Positions 34,451 to 45,375 of a DNA stretch of 64,000 bases are shown piece after piece. The notes below the pieces were generated by a model. That model did not search any database. It was not told the DNA's origin and was given only the letters and a program-made list of their open reading frames with translations. A program made the translations under genes and the position numbers. Position 1 is the first letter of the stretch. Every line of letters begins with the position of its first letter. This DNA comes from Plectosphaerella cucumerina (taxonomy: Eukaryota > Ascomycota > Sordariomycetes > Glomerellales > Plectosphaerellaceae): positions 1,302,001 through 1,366,000 of the forward strand of contig JAGPXD010000001.1 in assembly GCA_020746995.1 (NCBI GenBank). Direction: 5' to 3'.

Positions 34451-35130
34451 CTACATTGTGACAACCAGCCGTCCCTTGAACTCACGAGCCGCCATCCTCT
34501 CCGGGATAGCTTCACCCTGTTCAAGAGGCAGCTCGGTAACAGTACTCTGAATGCCCTCCCTTGCCACAACCTGAACCATATTCCGGACCTCCGACACACT
34601 GCAGTGCAGGGAGCCGCGAATGACCAGCTCGCGAAACACAATGTGAAAGGATCAAACTTGAACCCATCGTTAGGCAATCCCAATACAACGCCCACACCAC
34701 CATACCGAAGACGATGGAGAGCCCAGTCAGTCACCGACACGTCGTCAGTACAGGTGATGACTGCATCGACACCCATGCCGTCAGAGAACTCTTCCAGCCT
34801 CGGAATTGTATCGGTGTCGCCGAGCTTCAGAGTGATGTGAGGAGCCAGATGCTGAGGTAAGGATGATGCCATCCGAACTCCCACATTACCGCTGTCAATG
34901 GCGGCAACTCGCAGGCCGAGAACTTTCGCGAACTGCACCGCGAGAATTCCCAGACCTCCGATGCCGATAACACCGAGCGTTTGATCCGGAGCAAGTCGAC
35001 ATTGCTTCATGACATTCCAGACGGTTGCCTGACGTAGTGACGGAGTCCGTTTCATCGTACTCGAGTGAGGTATGATCTTGTACTTACGCCGGCGCACATG
35101 AGTGGCGCGGCCAGCTCCAAATTCATCCCC
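34451..35130 (-). pseudogene. Zinc-type alcohol dehydrogenase fragment (5' half missing, frameshifted)
   Basis: Remnant of a medium-chain dehydrogenase/reductase on the minus strand. From its broken end it reads GMNLELAAPLMCAG, then a 59-nt intron (GTAAGT at 35087, acceptor CAG at 35029), then ATVWNVMKQC and the Rossmann motif GVIGIGGLGILAVQFAK, ending in FKGRLVVTM. The whole N-terminal catalytic (GroES-like, zinc-binding) half is absent: homology stops at ~35130, 4 bp from the ATG of the opposing gene. A further one-base deletion is needed at ~34640 between FDPFT and IVFRELVIRGSLHCS. It cannot encode an active enzyme. Confidence 0.85.
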
Positions 35131-35133
35131 ATC

Positions 35134-36437
35134 ATGACGATCCCAAAACAGGCCAAGGTCTTCAGGCGTACAGACGGCGACCTACCTAGGACCATTGTGC
35201 AGTCTGTTGAGCCCGTGCCGTCGCAGGAAGAGCTAGGCACCAGCGATATCCTTCTCAAGATCCACGCGGTATCGCTCAACTTTCGCGACGTTGCAATACT
35301 AAATGGCATATACCCCGTGGAGGTCGAGGAAAAGGGTATTCCCGCCTCGGACTACGGCGCTAAGGTCGTGGCCGTAGGCTCCGGTATTCAGGAGTTCAAG
35401 GTCGGAGACAAGGTTACCCCTATTTATAACGTAGCTAATCTCACCGGTTTGGAGGACGAGCTTAGTTGCGCGCTTAGAGGCTCGGTCGCTGGCGTCCTGC
35501 GGGAGTATACAGTTTACGAGGAAAAGCTCCTTGTCCAGCTGCCTGACCACTTGTCGTGGGAGGAAGTCAGTGGCACCATAAGCCTTGCTCAGTTGCATTT
35601 TGACCGTGTTGCTACTGCCTGGGATCTGTAGGCCGCTACTCTGAGCTGCGCAGGAGTCACCGCCTGGACATCTCTCAACGGCCTCGACACGAAGCGGAAG
35701 GATCCCGTTGCCCTTATGCAAGGTCAGTTCTTTTCAGAGCCGGCTTCTCTCTCGAACTCCAATGCACAGAGAACATCCACAAGGCATGTTCCACCAAACA
35801 TATTACTGAATATACACAGGAACCGGAGGCGTTAGCTTGTTCGCCCTGATACTGTATAATACCGCGAGTTAGAAGTCCCTCGTCACGTCCTCGTCCGACG
35901 CGAAGATTAAGGCCCTCGAGAAACTAGGCTCAGACGTTTATAGTATTAACTACAAAACGACTACTAGTCAGAAAGAAGATATTCTTCGGCTTACTAACGG
36001 CAAGGGCGTCGACTTTATCATAAACAACACCGGCCCCTCGTCCATTCCCGAGGATATCGACTTTTTACGCGCCAGGGGCGGCACTATCTCCCTGGTTAGA
36101 TTCCTAGACGGATTAGGCTCGGGATAGGAGCCAAGCGCTCTTATAGCACTGATAGGCAAGGTTGCCCAGGTTCAGTAAGTCGTATGATGCGAAATAAGTA
36201 GCCGCACAGCCTTCATCATCGTGGCCACGTCAATGATCTCATCGGATGCTAACAAGTAGTAGGGGTATCGCGGTCGGCTCTAAGGAAGATTACCAGAATA
36301 TAAACAAGTTCATTAAGGAGAAGAAGATCTCGCTAGCCCCGATCATCGACAAGGTATTCCCCTTTGAGGAGTCAGCGGCTGCCTTTGACTATCTCTACTC
36401 CGGCAAGCATTCTGGAAAGGTTGTAATTAAGATCTGA
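35134..36437 (+). pseudogene. Quinone-oxidoreductase-like MDR gene with two premature stops
   Basis: Inferred exons 35134-35565, 35632-35722, 35820-36174 and 36260-36437 keep one frame over 351 codons, the normal length for NAD(P)-dependent zinc-free alcohol dehydrogenase/quinone oxidoreductases. Landmarks are HAVSLNFRDVAILNG, LSWEE joined to AATLSCAGVTAWTSL across a 66-nt intron, GTGGVSLFAL, VTSSSDAK, RGIAVGS and SGKVVIKI. A TAG at ~35629 lies in the first intron, but two further TAG codons interrupt exon 3 (after FALILYNTAS and after GLGSG). The 3' half is richer in TA dinucleotides than the 5' half. The start codon sits directly against the truncated dehydrogenase, so no promoter of its own remains. 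Confidence 0.85.
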
Positions 36438-37267
36438 GGTGATTAAGTAGAGACAAAGTAATGCAGTTCCACGGAAGGATCTTGTGTGTTTGAATGAGTC
36501 AGAGTCCCATCCCACTACTTGTTGCTTGCCTCTTTGCATTTAGGCGATCTAGCAGACCGAAGACTACTTTCTTCTGCCTCCATTAAAGTTCGAGCATTTC
36601 CTCTACGTCATGCCGAAGCTGGGCATGCAAAAGAGATGACCGTCGTAAAATGCTTCCTTCCGCGTGCGGGTCGTTCCAACATCGTCCGGGCCAGCCGTTT
36701 CCACATCTAAATCATCGCAGTGGAGGGCGCTGACGTTAGTGCTTCGTCGGCGCGAGCTCGTGCTGCTTCTCAACCTCAAGAGAACCGCGTGGCCGGGTAT
36801 AGGTTCGGAGAGGGTACAGTTTCAGTGCAGGCTTTTATCGAGTCGCCATGGAGATTAGCCGACCAATCGACAAGGCTCTCAATGAGGTATGTCGCAATTT
36901 TCAGGTTCCTAGAGCGAAATCCATAGATATAGACACTATCCCTGACATCCAGGCGATCCAGGAAAGCTGATTGCCACTTGGTCTACCTGCCCATACTAAC
37001 TTCAACAGCCTATGCAAGTGATGCCATCTGCAACCTGACGCTGGACCATGCCAGCTCGGTTCTATTTCGGAAGCACTACCTTGGACGCTGCTCTCTGTTT
37101 CTTCACGATACTAGCGCCTCTGGTCTCACTTGCAATGCGTCTGCCCCTGGTCGCGCGCTCGCCTTCTCCGTGTTATTCTTCTTCTTCTTCATAGTCTTTC
37201 CTACGTGAGTCTTGCCGTCGTTCGTAGGCCTGCTCGCCTCTTCCCGTCGTATCTCTAGTCTCCCAGC
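36438..37267. other. Gene-free, probably decayed sequence
   Basis: Only short frames; no family recognised. Composition is more AT-rich than the conserved blocks. A splice-like GAGGTATGTC near 36889 hints at remnant gene sequence, but nothing can be assigned. Confidence 0.4.
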
Positions 37268-38477
37268 TTAGAGCCCCACGTCTTGGTTTAGCAACGAAAA
37301 GGCATGCTCATACTCCCTGACAAACTGCCAACGTGACTTCTCCTTCCATCCCTTAGCCAGCCATTGATCAGCCTTTTTGGGGAACTGATCAATAATACCG
37401 CGCAAAGTCTCATCGTGGGCGCCAACTATCAGAACACGATCGTCTGCGTCGAAGGCGTGTAACTTCGAGACAACATCGCGTGCAATATCGGGAAAGCGGG
37501 CCAGCGAAGTGCCATCGTCGTTCACGTTGACCGTAGCAAAAGGGGTGTCGTGGGCGGATGTCAGGTTAGACGCATACGCGGGTAAACTTTCGGGCCTAGC
37601 GGATGGGTGGAGCTTTGCAAGCAGATGCCTCGGGATAGGATTGGGGGCCGAAGGAATAGGTGTGTTGAGGTAGACCTCGTCTGGAAGAGGTACAAACTTG
37701 TTCGGGCGTAGCTGAGATGCGTGTGTAAACTAGTACGGTGGTGTTAATGATTTGTTTGTTATAGTTTTGAAAAGTGCTTACAGAGTCGCCACCAAGGTAT
37801 ATAAAAGAAGGAGGCTTGCTGGTGACTCGGGCCAAGGCGCTGATTTGACCGATTTCGTGACCAGGAGTTTCGAGGAGGTAGAATGACCCATCCCCAAAGT
37901 AATCGTAGGCAGCCAAGCCGCCAATACGTAGTGCGTCGTCGGGGAAAGGTACCTCGGTGACGGTGCGGTTCACTAAATCTCGGGCAAGGTACGGGGAATG
38001 CATCGAGTCGGGGTAACCGACACCAAATGTTTCCAGGGTTCCTTGGCCGACGATAAGGTCGGTTGAGGATGGAAACAGGGACGGCCGGCCTATGTGGTCA
38101 AAATGAACGTGAGACCAGATGATGGCGTCGATCGTGTCGAGGGAGATGCCGCTCTCTTCTAGAATATCGCTGACATATCTGGTCACACTGAGATCAACTC
38201 CTACAGCGGAGAAGCCACGGACCTGATCGACAATGCGGGGAGGAAAATCAGTTTCCCACTGAGCAGGCACACCCAGATCATAGAGAAGGCGACCATCTGG
38301 ATGATCGATCATGAATGACCAGATGCCGCCATCTGTTCTGTCGAATCCCGGAATAGGGGGTCCAAGGCTGATAGATGGGCTGAAGTTGCCCATGAACGTG
38401 GAAGTATCGATGATAGACACCGACACTGTCGATAGCGACCAAGGAATGTCGATAAACGATGTTGTTGCGGGGGCCAT
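37268..38477 (-). CDS. Metallo-beta-lactamase-fold hydrolase (lactonase-like)
   Basis: Two exons, 38477-37782 and 37729-37268, with a 52-nt intron (GTAAGC..CTAG), giving 385 aa. The metal-binding signature is SHVHFDHIG (HxHxDH), with downstream ligands plausible in ETPGHEIGQ, YLGGDS and VGAHDE. The family includes N-acyl-homoserine lactonases and related hydrolases that open lactone rings using two metal ions. No signal peptide. It is the only intact gene in the decayed 31.7-41 kb segment, so it may be accessory. Signalling-lactone or mycotoxin-lactone degradation is possible but unproven. Confidence 0.85.
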
Positions 38478-41022
38478 GGTGGGTTCTGGTTTGATGAAGA
38501 ATTCGAGAGTAGTAATATGTTTTGAATGGAATAAGGAACAGGTTTTTGATTTCCCGACTAAGAAGATAGGTGTTTTAATAGTGGTCTAGTCCAGAGGGGT
38601 TTGCCCCGGCAAACCCTCCCTATATGTGAGAGTCACACATGCTTGGTGTCTACCATCACCTTCGGCAAGTTCTGGTCCGTGGCTGTGTACCGCTCTGTTG
38701 AACATTGCGGAGATTGCGTTTCCCTTATGTCAGCTATGCCAGCTAGCATACTTTTTGCTGGTGTATAGGCCCCTGTCGGTACCCGTGGTGACGCTCCAGG
38801 GCGGATCAATCCGTGCAAGAGACTTCTTAGCGGGTTCAAATATTGGCCTCGTGATGATTCTTAATCAAGGTAGCTGTCCTTTGATCTAGTTGACTGGAGG
38901 AAAACCAGACATTTCAGACGGAGATACGGAGGACCCCTGTTTTAGCGGATATTATGTGCTTCTCGTCAAGCGGATTAAGAAGGCTCTACCGAATGTGCAA
39001 GCGTAAGTCCGCTCTGCGGAGTTTCGATATAAACGAAGCTTAACCAGAACTCCGCACCCCACGATTCATCATCTATTTAACAACTGTCGTGAACATCTGC
39101 GGGGTAGTGAACGGTAAATACCGAACCGGTAAATGCCAGGGTGGCGGCAGGTGGTGAGTGCGTTGCCTGCCCACGTTTGCCCACCCCTACTCATCGCGGC
39201 CGGCAGCCGCGATCCTACCTTAGAGGGATCAGATACAAGTCAAGCGGAATAACTCCTGTTGAAATTGACGCCGCGGGCCGCGCCCCGCCCGCCAGCCGGA
39301 TGAACAGCTGCAGCCATTCAACTACCTGCTGAAACAACAGTAATGCACTGCGGGTGGGTGTGACATTGCAATCCAGGCCTCTGTCTGTTCCTTGCTCCCC
39401 GCGCAGGACCCTCGTTTTGTTGCCTGTTCCAGTCGAACCTCACCTCAGTGCTTGATCGCATGTGCTCGGCCGTGGTTTGCGAGTCAAGGTCGCGCGATCA
39501 GATACAGATGCAGCTCGGCGAGATCCTGAACCGATGTCCGTCACTGCAGCTCTATTGCCATTGCATCGAACCACATGGCGGCGCCCTGTTCCTCCTGTCC
39601 TCCTCACTTCAGGCCGGTAGGAACCTACCTGTACTGTAGCTTCGATAGTTCATTCTCGAGGTTCGATCGGAGAGTGTAGTTCCAGAAGTCATTCGGCGCA
39701 AGCACAACGTCCGGCTCAGTCTGAAATGGGAAAGGGAGCTTGGTGAGCTTATTTCCTGACATTGCCTTCCTAGAGACCCGGCTTTGGTTGCCGGCGCATG
39801 TAAATAAAGACTCAATCTCAATTATTTCCTCGCAAGCTACAAGCACATGTTTATACGCGTGTGCGTAGCTTTCCTCAAGGCATCTTTCTAGCGTGCTTCA
39901 CCGGCGGAGCTAAGACAAATTAACTTGGCCAAAATTTGAAATCCGATGCGGATCTTGCCGGTTAATGCAAGGTCCTCCGTTTCGCATCGCTACAGGTTTT
40001 CATTCACAAGTGCCGTAAAGGTTCGATCTTCGGAGGAAACGAACTCCCCGGTTGGAGAAGGTTACGGCCCGGGGACGCTCCGAGTCGTTGTGGCACTCTA
40101 ACGAGCCCGCCGATAAGCGTGTGGGAACGCGTCATCCTATGTTAAAATCTATAGTAAGGGGCGTCTTGACGTTGGCCCACTAAACCAATTAAGCTTCAAT
40201 ACCACCGGGCCATCCATGGACCATACCTTCCCCGAGACTGCCGTGGAAATTGCCAATGGATACATAGACCGGCAATTGCCAGAACTTTACTAGTATCTGT
40301 GAAACCGATTGTCCAGCTTTGTAATGATTGGTTTCATTCACCCCAGGCCGTGCTGACCTTTGCGCGAGACTCTGGACAGACTTCCTGCATTATGTAGGTA
40401 CCCTGTAGCGGCTTCCCTTGCAGAGGAGGATTTTACCATCCCGATGACGACACTCTAGGTATTCTCCATCAGAGCAGAGCTGATTGCCCGAGACTTGTTT
40501 TCATGTACCTAACCCCTGCCTATGCAATCTGGGAGCTACCCGTCCGAAGGAGTGGGCGACCGGCTGGAACATGCCGCTTAGCCGGTAGCTGCCGAGGCTT
40601 GTAGCATTCGATGAACAGGGCGCACGGTGCGCCGCCAGCCATGCGTTTGAGTTACTGCCACCTTGGTTTATTAAGATCCGCATGATGGGTTGCAGCAGCT
40701 TGAGGTCATTAAAGTACGAGATGTACGAGTAATACAGGGATGCACCATGACCAACGTAAGGACGCCGAGCCCGACATCACCCCGGCTCCAGAGCCCTGGG
40801 GTGTCGCCTTTGTGAATAAAACACCTCGCTTCTTCTTTCTTCACGCACTTCGCCAGCTTTCCTCTGTCCCTCAACAGATCTATCGACCACGTCGTTCGAC
40901 TGCCCTTTCACTATCATTCTGTTTTTGTAATCATTGGCTTCTACGGCTTAAACGTCTCCTACTTCTACATTCCTCATTAATCCAACTTTGTCACATTTGA
41001 CCGACGGTCTTTTCTCAACATC
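38478..41022. other. 2.5 kb gene-free accessory region
   Basis: No coding sequence, tRNA or transposase recognised. It contains a short inverted repeat near 38591-38620 (GGGTTTGCC-CC-GGCAAACCC). Two T-arm-like words (GGTTCAAAT near 38831 and GGTTCGATC near 40019) lack the rest of a tRNA. The last ~200 bp are CT-rich and probably belong to the GH17 promoter. Confidence 0.5.
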
Positions 41023-42273
41023 ATGCTGGCCCGCACAATAGTCGCCACCTGCTCTTTTGCCGCCACTGTCGTGGCGCAGACTACCGCCCAGCACTTCTTG
41101 GGCTTCAACTCTGGCAACATGCTGCCGAATCAAACGGCCAAAGTCAAGGCGGACTGGCTTCAGGAGTTTGAGACTGCTAAGGTCTTGCAGGGCGCCCCCG
41201 GTAACTTCACCGCTGTACGACTGTACACCAACATCCAGGGCTATACCGAGGACGACCCTATTCAGGCTTTTGAAGCAGCTATCGAAACGGGCACTAATAT
41301 TCTCCTGGGCGTCTGGGCCTCGCACACGGATAACATCGAGAAGGAAATGTTTGCCCTTGAAAAGGCTCTTGACCTCTACGGCCAGGACCTCGTCGATCTC
41401 ATCATCGGCGTGTCGATCGGCAGCGAGGACATGTATCGCGTTTCTGAGGTCGGCATTGCCAACGACCCCAACGGTGTTGGCAACCCTGCGGAGGTCATCG
41501 TCGGGTTCATCGATGACTTTAGGACCAAGTTCAACGGAACCGCTATCGCAGATGTACCAGTGGGTGAGTCAAGCATGCCTTCTACCTTAAATCCAAATAA
41601 CCCCTCGTTTGCTAACAATCACAGGTCATGTTGGTACGCTTCATAACCAAGTGAATCCCAGGAGCACGACAGCAAGCTGACTTGTAGCACAGACACCTTC
41701 GATGCATGGTACAACAGCAGCAACTCGGCCGTCCTTGAAGCAGTGGACTGGATCGGCATGAACGTCTTCCCCTACTTCTTCACCGACAGGAACAACACAA
41801 TCGAAAACGGCCCCGAGTTCTTCGACCAGTCCTACGAAGTAGTCAAAAGCGTTGCCGGCGACACGCCAATCTGGATCACCGAGACCGGCTGGCCATCCTC
41901 CGGGCCCGACTGGGACCTTGCCGAGACAGGTATCGAGAACGCAAAGTACTACTGGGACGAGGTCGGTTGTCGCCGCCTGTTCGCGAACACCACGACCTTC
42001 TGGTATATTCTCCGAGACTCGAACCCCGCCAACAGCATGCAATTCACCATCACCGACAACCTCGAGGCGCCACTCTTCAACCTCACATGCCCTACCACGT
42101 TTGAGACGGACCAGGAAGGCAACTGGATCCCGCCTGACTTCACCCTCGGCGTCTCGCAACCTTCCGCCACCGGCGGAACCGCGGACGAGGACTCGGCGGG
42201 CTCGTCGTCCGAAGCCCTGCCCGTTACTCAGGCCACGGTCGCGGCCATCGTCGCCTCTCTCGCTCTTCTCTGA
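41023..42273 (+). CDS. GPI-anchored GH17 beta-1,3-glucanase (EglC-like)
   Basis: Three exons, 41023-41563, 41625-41633 and 41693-42273, give 376 aa. The middle exon is only 9 nt and supplies GHV before DTFDAWYN. The N-terminus is a signal peptide (MLARTIVATCSFAATVVAQ). GH17 catalytic residues are the acid/base Glu in GVSIGSED and the nucleophile Glu in WITETGWPSSG. The C-terminus is Ser/Thr-rich and ends in a hydrophobic tail (QATVAAIVASLALL) after a small-residue site, typical of GPI attachment. Predicted location is plasma membrane or cell wall, where it would act on beta-1,3-glucan. Several NxS/T sequons are present. Confidence 0.92.
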
Positions 42274-42755
42274 AGCGACTGTGAATTGTGATTTAGGTGA
42301 CCCGTGAAAGTCTGGGTGGCCTGGACGACAGTTCTTTCCTGTCTCAACGACGCGTACAATTTACTTTGCTAGATAAACATACAACCCTTCTAGACAGCCC
42401 CGTTAAGGGTGAACGGTCGATCTCCGTAGCTTTAAAATACTCTCATCATTGCGACTGATAGATCTTTTCTACCCCAAGCCCCCCGGGCTACAGCAGCCGC
42501 TCTAGAACTGCCAAGGTGCTCACGTCAGCCATTTTCTGTAGATCCTGCTAGTACCTAACTACCTGCTTGTGCCTGCCCTCGACTACCTATGGATTCATGT
42601 CATAACCCCACTGTGAACCGGGCCTGGCCATTTATCTGACAAATCTCCCACCGTGGGGAGGAGAGCAACGTCGAGGACTGGTCGGTTTAAGATGTCTGAC
42701 AAATTCATAACCCTCGGGGTAGAGGGGATAGACCCCCATAGACCTTCCGACATGA

Positions 42756-42764
42756 ATATAAAAA
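42756..42764 (+). promoter_or_regulatory. TATA box of the NTF2-like gene
   Basis: ATATAAAAA about 180 bp upstream of the ATG at 42939. Confidence 0.5.
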
Positions 42765-42938
42765 GGCGGGCATTGGAGAAGCGTGTCATTGCATTCTTCA
42801 TGACAGCCCTTGATTTCGTGTCCACAACTCTAGCATCATTATCAACACCAGCAACTTGGAACCACCCGAACATTTCTCGCAAGTGCTCCCTCCGTACCTA
42901 AATCACCTTCCTACAGAAGCTGACTTTGGAGGTAGAAA

Positions 42939-43331
42939 ATGGCCGCAAACACCAAGACTGTTCCCACAGCGGAGTACAACGCTGTCATCAAAGCCGCTGA
43001 TACCTACGTCGAGGGCCTTCGCGTTGGCAGCCCCGATGTTGTGGCTGGAGCCTTCCACAAGGATGCCATCATGTACGGATTCATCAACCCTCCCAAGCCC
43101 GAGATGCTTGCCGGCCCTATCGACAACCTCTACACCTTTATCAAGGAAAACGGAAGCGCCCCCAAGATCCAGACCCGCACCGACGTGCTTGCTATCACCC
43201 AGACGACCGCGGTTGTGCGGGTCGACATGGAGGGCGACGCTGTTGGCGCTGACTACACCGACTTTTTGACGCTGATCAAGATTGAGGGTCGGTGGCAGGT
43301 TATTTCAAAGGTCTTTCACAAGTATGCATAG
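42939..43331 (+). CDS. NTF2-like / putative lumazine-binding family protein
   Basis: Single exon, 130 aa, no intron. The helix at EYNAVIKAADTYVEGLRVGSPDVVAGAFHKDAIMYGF, followed by alternating strands ending in DYTDFLTLIKIEGRWQVISKVFHK, is the pattern of SnoaL/NTF2-like proteins of the lumazine-binding type 2 group. These are small cone-shaped folds that bind or turn over small molecules; no catalytic residue can be assigned. Cytosolic. It has its own TATA element and lies downstream of the GH17 gene in the same direction. Confidence 0.8.
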   Translation: MAANTKTVPTAEYNAVIKAADTYVEGLRVGSPDVVAGAFHKDAIMYGFINPPKPEMLAGPIDNLYTFIKENGSAPKIQTRTDVLAITQTTAVVRVDMEGDAVGADYTDFLTLIKIEGRWQVISKVFHKYA

Positions 43332-44090
43332 GGAATGGTGGGATGTGGTTGTATCCAGTCAGAGGGCAGACAAATCGAGGCGTTCTCGCATTGTGACGCA
43401 GGATATCTCGGCTCTGCAGATGTTCTGTTTCGGCCTGCCTCGTGTTACTAGATGCTTTGATCTTCGCAGAAAGCCCTTGTCGGATTCCCAACTGCCCACT
43501 GGTGGAGGGTTGCGGCAGAGATCCGACATTGCGAGCGTGACTGTGGCTGTAGACGCATGTGGGGTGTCTCCTTTGCATGGAGTGAAATGTTCCTAGAGAG
43601 CGTTTTGCATCAGTGAACTCATGGAGACAGCTGGGAAGAGTCTCTCGCACCAGTGGTAGACGATGGGCCTGCCGAGGCATCTTGACCGCCACAGCCTGAC
43701 ACTGCACCAACCTCGACCTGGAGCTGAACCAAAAAAAGCTCGGCAGAGTCAGCTGCCAGAAACATATTTAGCCGGTCAGAGAACGGCATTCACCAGAACG
43801 TCTCCCCTCCTTCCCCCACCGCTGCTCCGGGAGCGTCAGCACGCGGGATGCAACTTGGCAATGGCTGCCACCCATCACGACCCTCCCCAATCACAGACCC
43901 AGATTCATCCCCAGACTGTGGACTTCCAGCCAATACCATCTCATAGATTCATCTACAGCCCAGAATTTGTGGTCCCGAGCCCCGAGCATGACACCCACAG
44001 CTCCAGCTCCCGCCCACGCAGTCCCCCAACTTGAAGCTTTCATATCGCCGACTAGAGTCTGTAGCTCCGACTATGAGGAGCCTTGACAGG
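43332..44090. other. Intergenic, doubtful small frames only
   Basis: 3' region of the NTF2-like gene and promoter of the next gene. A 57-codon frame starting at ~43861 (MAATHHDPPQ..) is Pro/Ser/His-rich with no family evidence and is not called. Confidence 0.4.
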
Positions 44091-44098
44091 TATAAAAA
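44091..44098 (+). promoter_or_regulatory. TATA box of the zinc-binding-protein gene
   Basis: TATAAAAA. The first ATGs after it (44112 and 44166) open a frame ending 'QAWAADEQATTETW', which suggests that the coding start may lie there rather than at 44387. Confidence 0.45.
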
Positions 44099-44386
44099 TC
44101 GAAAGATCAAGATGTCGTCGCGATGTCATTCTTCTCCTTTTTGCCCCAGCACAGAGCCCAGTGCCATGTCTGGAGACAAAGATTGCAGCAATCCCCGCGG
44201 CAGCACGTACAATCAAAAGCAAGCCTCCGTTGATACGCTTTATCGATTTCTCACCGACCGAGACGACTTCCCCATTGTGTCTGATTACATAGGCATCTCG
44301 CCTGAGCGTCGCATCAAGGGTGTTGAACTCAGAATCCAATCGTTTATGCAAGCCTGGGCGGCAGACGAGCAAGCAACGACAGAAAC

Positions 44387-45375
44387 ATGGGCTTCCCCTG
44401 CCCCATGTGCTTACACAACCCCCGGCGATATGAGAAGGTCGAAGGGGCCTGCATCACCAAAGGGCCTGCACTGGTAGTCAACGTAATGTAAGTCTCCTCT
44501 CGCTTCTCAGACATTGAGGACACTCGTAGGTACGAAATATTGAGGTGAGCCGAATCTAACAAGGCCCAGCCAACACCTCATTCACTGCCATCTCCACATA
44601 TGCCGGACCTGCACGGGAGTCCTTTGCAAGGTCTCTAACCACAAGTCGGCCAAGGCCTACAACACCATCCTCGCAGAGCATGGGAAATGCTCGAAGAAGA
44701 AGTGGCCGGAGAAGAACGACACTTTGGAGCCTGAGATCCTCTCGGAGAAACAACAAGCCTTCGTGCTTGAGTGGGACCGGAAGAAGATCTGGGCGAAATG
44801 CAACAGCAATGCCCATGGGCCAGACAAGGAACTGGTTCTTTACAGAGCCCTCTACGAGGGCCTACACGGGGTACCTCTGAAGAAGGATGTCGAAAGTGAG
44901 TTCTTCTGGCACAAAACTTATATTATGCAGCGTCTGATTGTTTTCGTCTACAGAATGGACGTACCTGGTGCCTGCACACAAGCAGGACGAGCGGGTAGAC
45001 GCCGAGATAGCCAGCGAGCGTGCTGCGCTGAAGCGCAAGCGTGACGAGCTAGACCGGGAGAAGCAGCAGTTCCGAGAAGAAGTCCAGGCCTGGGGACAGC
45101 CTCTCCTGGTCTTTCCAGACGGTCGCAGCCTGGACTTCCTCACACAGGGGGAGACAGAGGCTGCCAGGCGGACTCCCCTAGATCTACCCGGCGGCTTCCC
45201 GCAGTTTGTGAACCCGAAACACCTTTCTTTGGGCAATGGTGGCCCCACGGAGCAGACCGACGCGATCATGCTGAAGAATCTGAAGCAGACCCTCTTGACC
45301 GACGACGCCGCGGAGAGAGATCTGTCCGACTCCGGATACAGCTCGAAGCATACGGACGGCAGAGATGTGCACTGA
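44387..45375 (+). CDS. Uncharacterised protein with putative zinc-binding cysteines and a coiled coil
   Basis: Exons 44387-44487, 44570-44895 and 44954-45375 join in frame to 282 aa. The N-terminus has CPMC, then HCHLHICRTC and C residues, suggesting a zinc-binding module. A Lys-rich helical middle (EILSEKQQAFVLEWDRKK) follows, then a coiled coil (AEIASERAALKRKRDELDREKQQFREEV). The family is not recognised. The frame from 44112/44166 (SVDTLYRFLTDRDDFPIVSDYIGISPERR...) runs straight into this gene but is off by one base at the GGG near 44388-44391. Adding one G would fuse ~74-93 residues in front. The true gene may therefore start upstream, with an indel here or in the assembly. Confidence 0.65.

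Noticed and set aside
35566..35631. TAG at ~35629 as a third premature stop in the oxidoreductase
   Set aside because: It lies at the acceptor of a 66-nt GTCAGT..CTGTAG intron; splicing gives the family sequence LSWEEAATLSCAG.
36664..36926. Small frames downstream of the oxidoreductase pseudogene
   Set aside because: No homologous pattern and no start context; kept only as gene-free decayed sequence.
38591..38620. Inverted repeat GGGTTTGCC-CC-GGCAAACCC as a transposon end
   Set aside because: Arms are adjacent, not at the ends of an element; no target-site duplication or transposase seen.
39960..40080. Possible tRNA (GGTTCGATC word near 40019)
   Set aside because: No matching D-arm, anticodon arm or acceptor stem could be folded around it.
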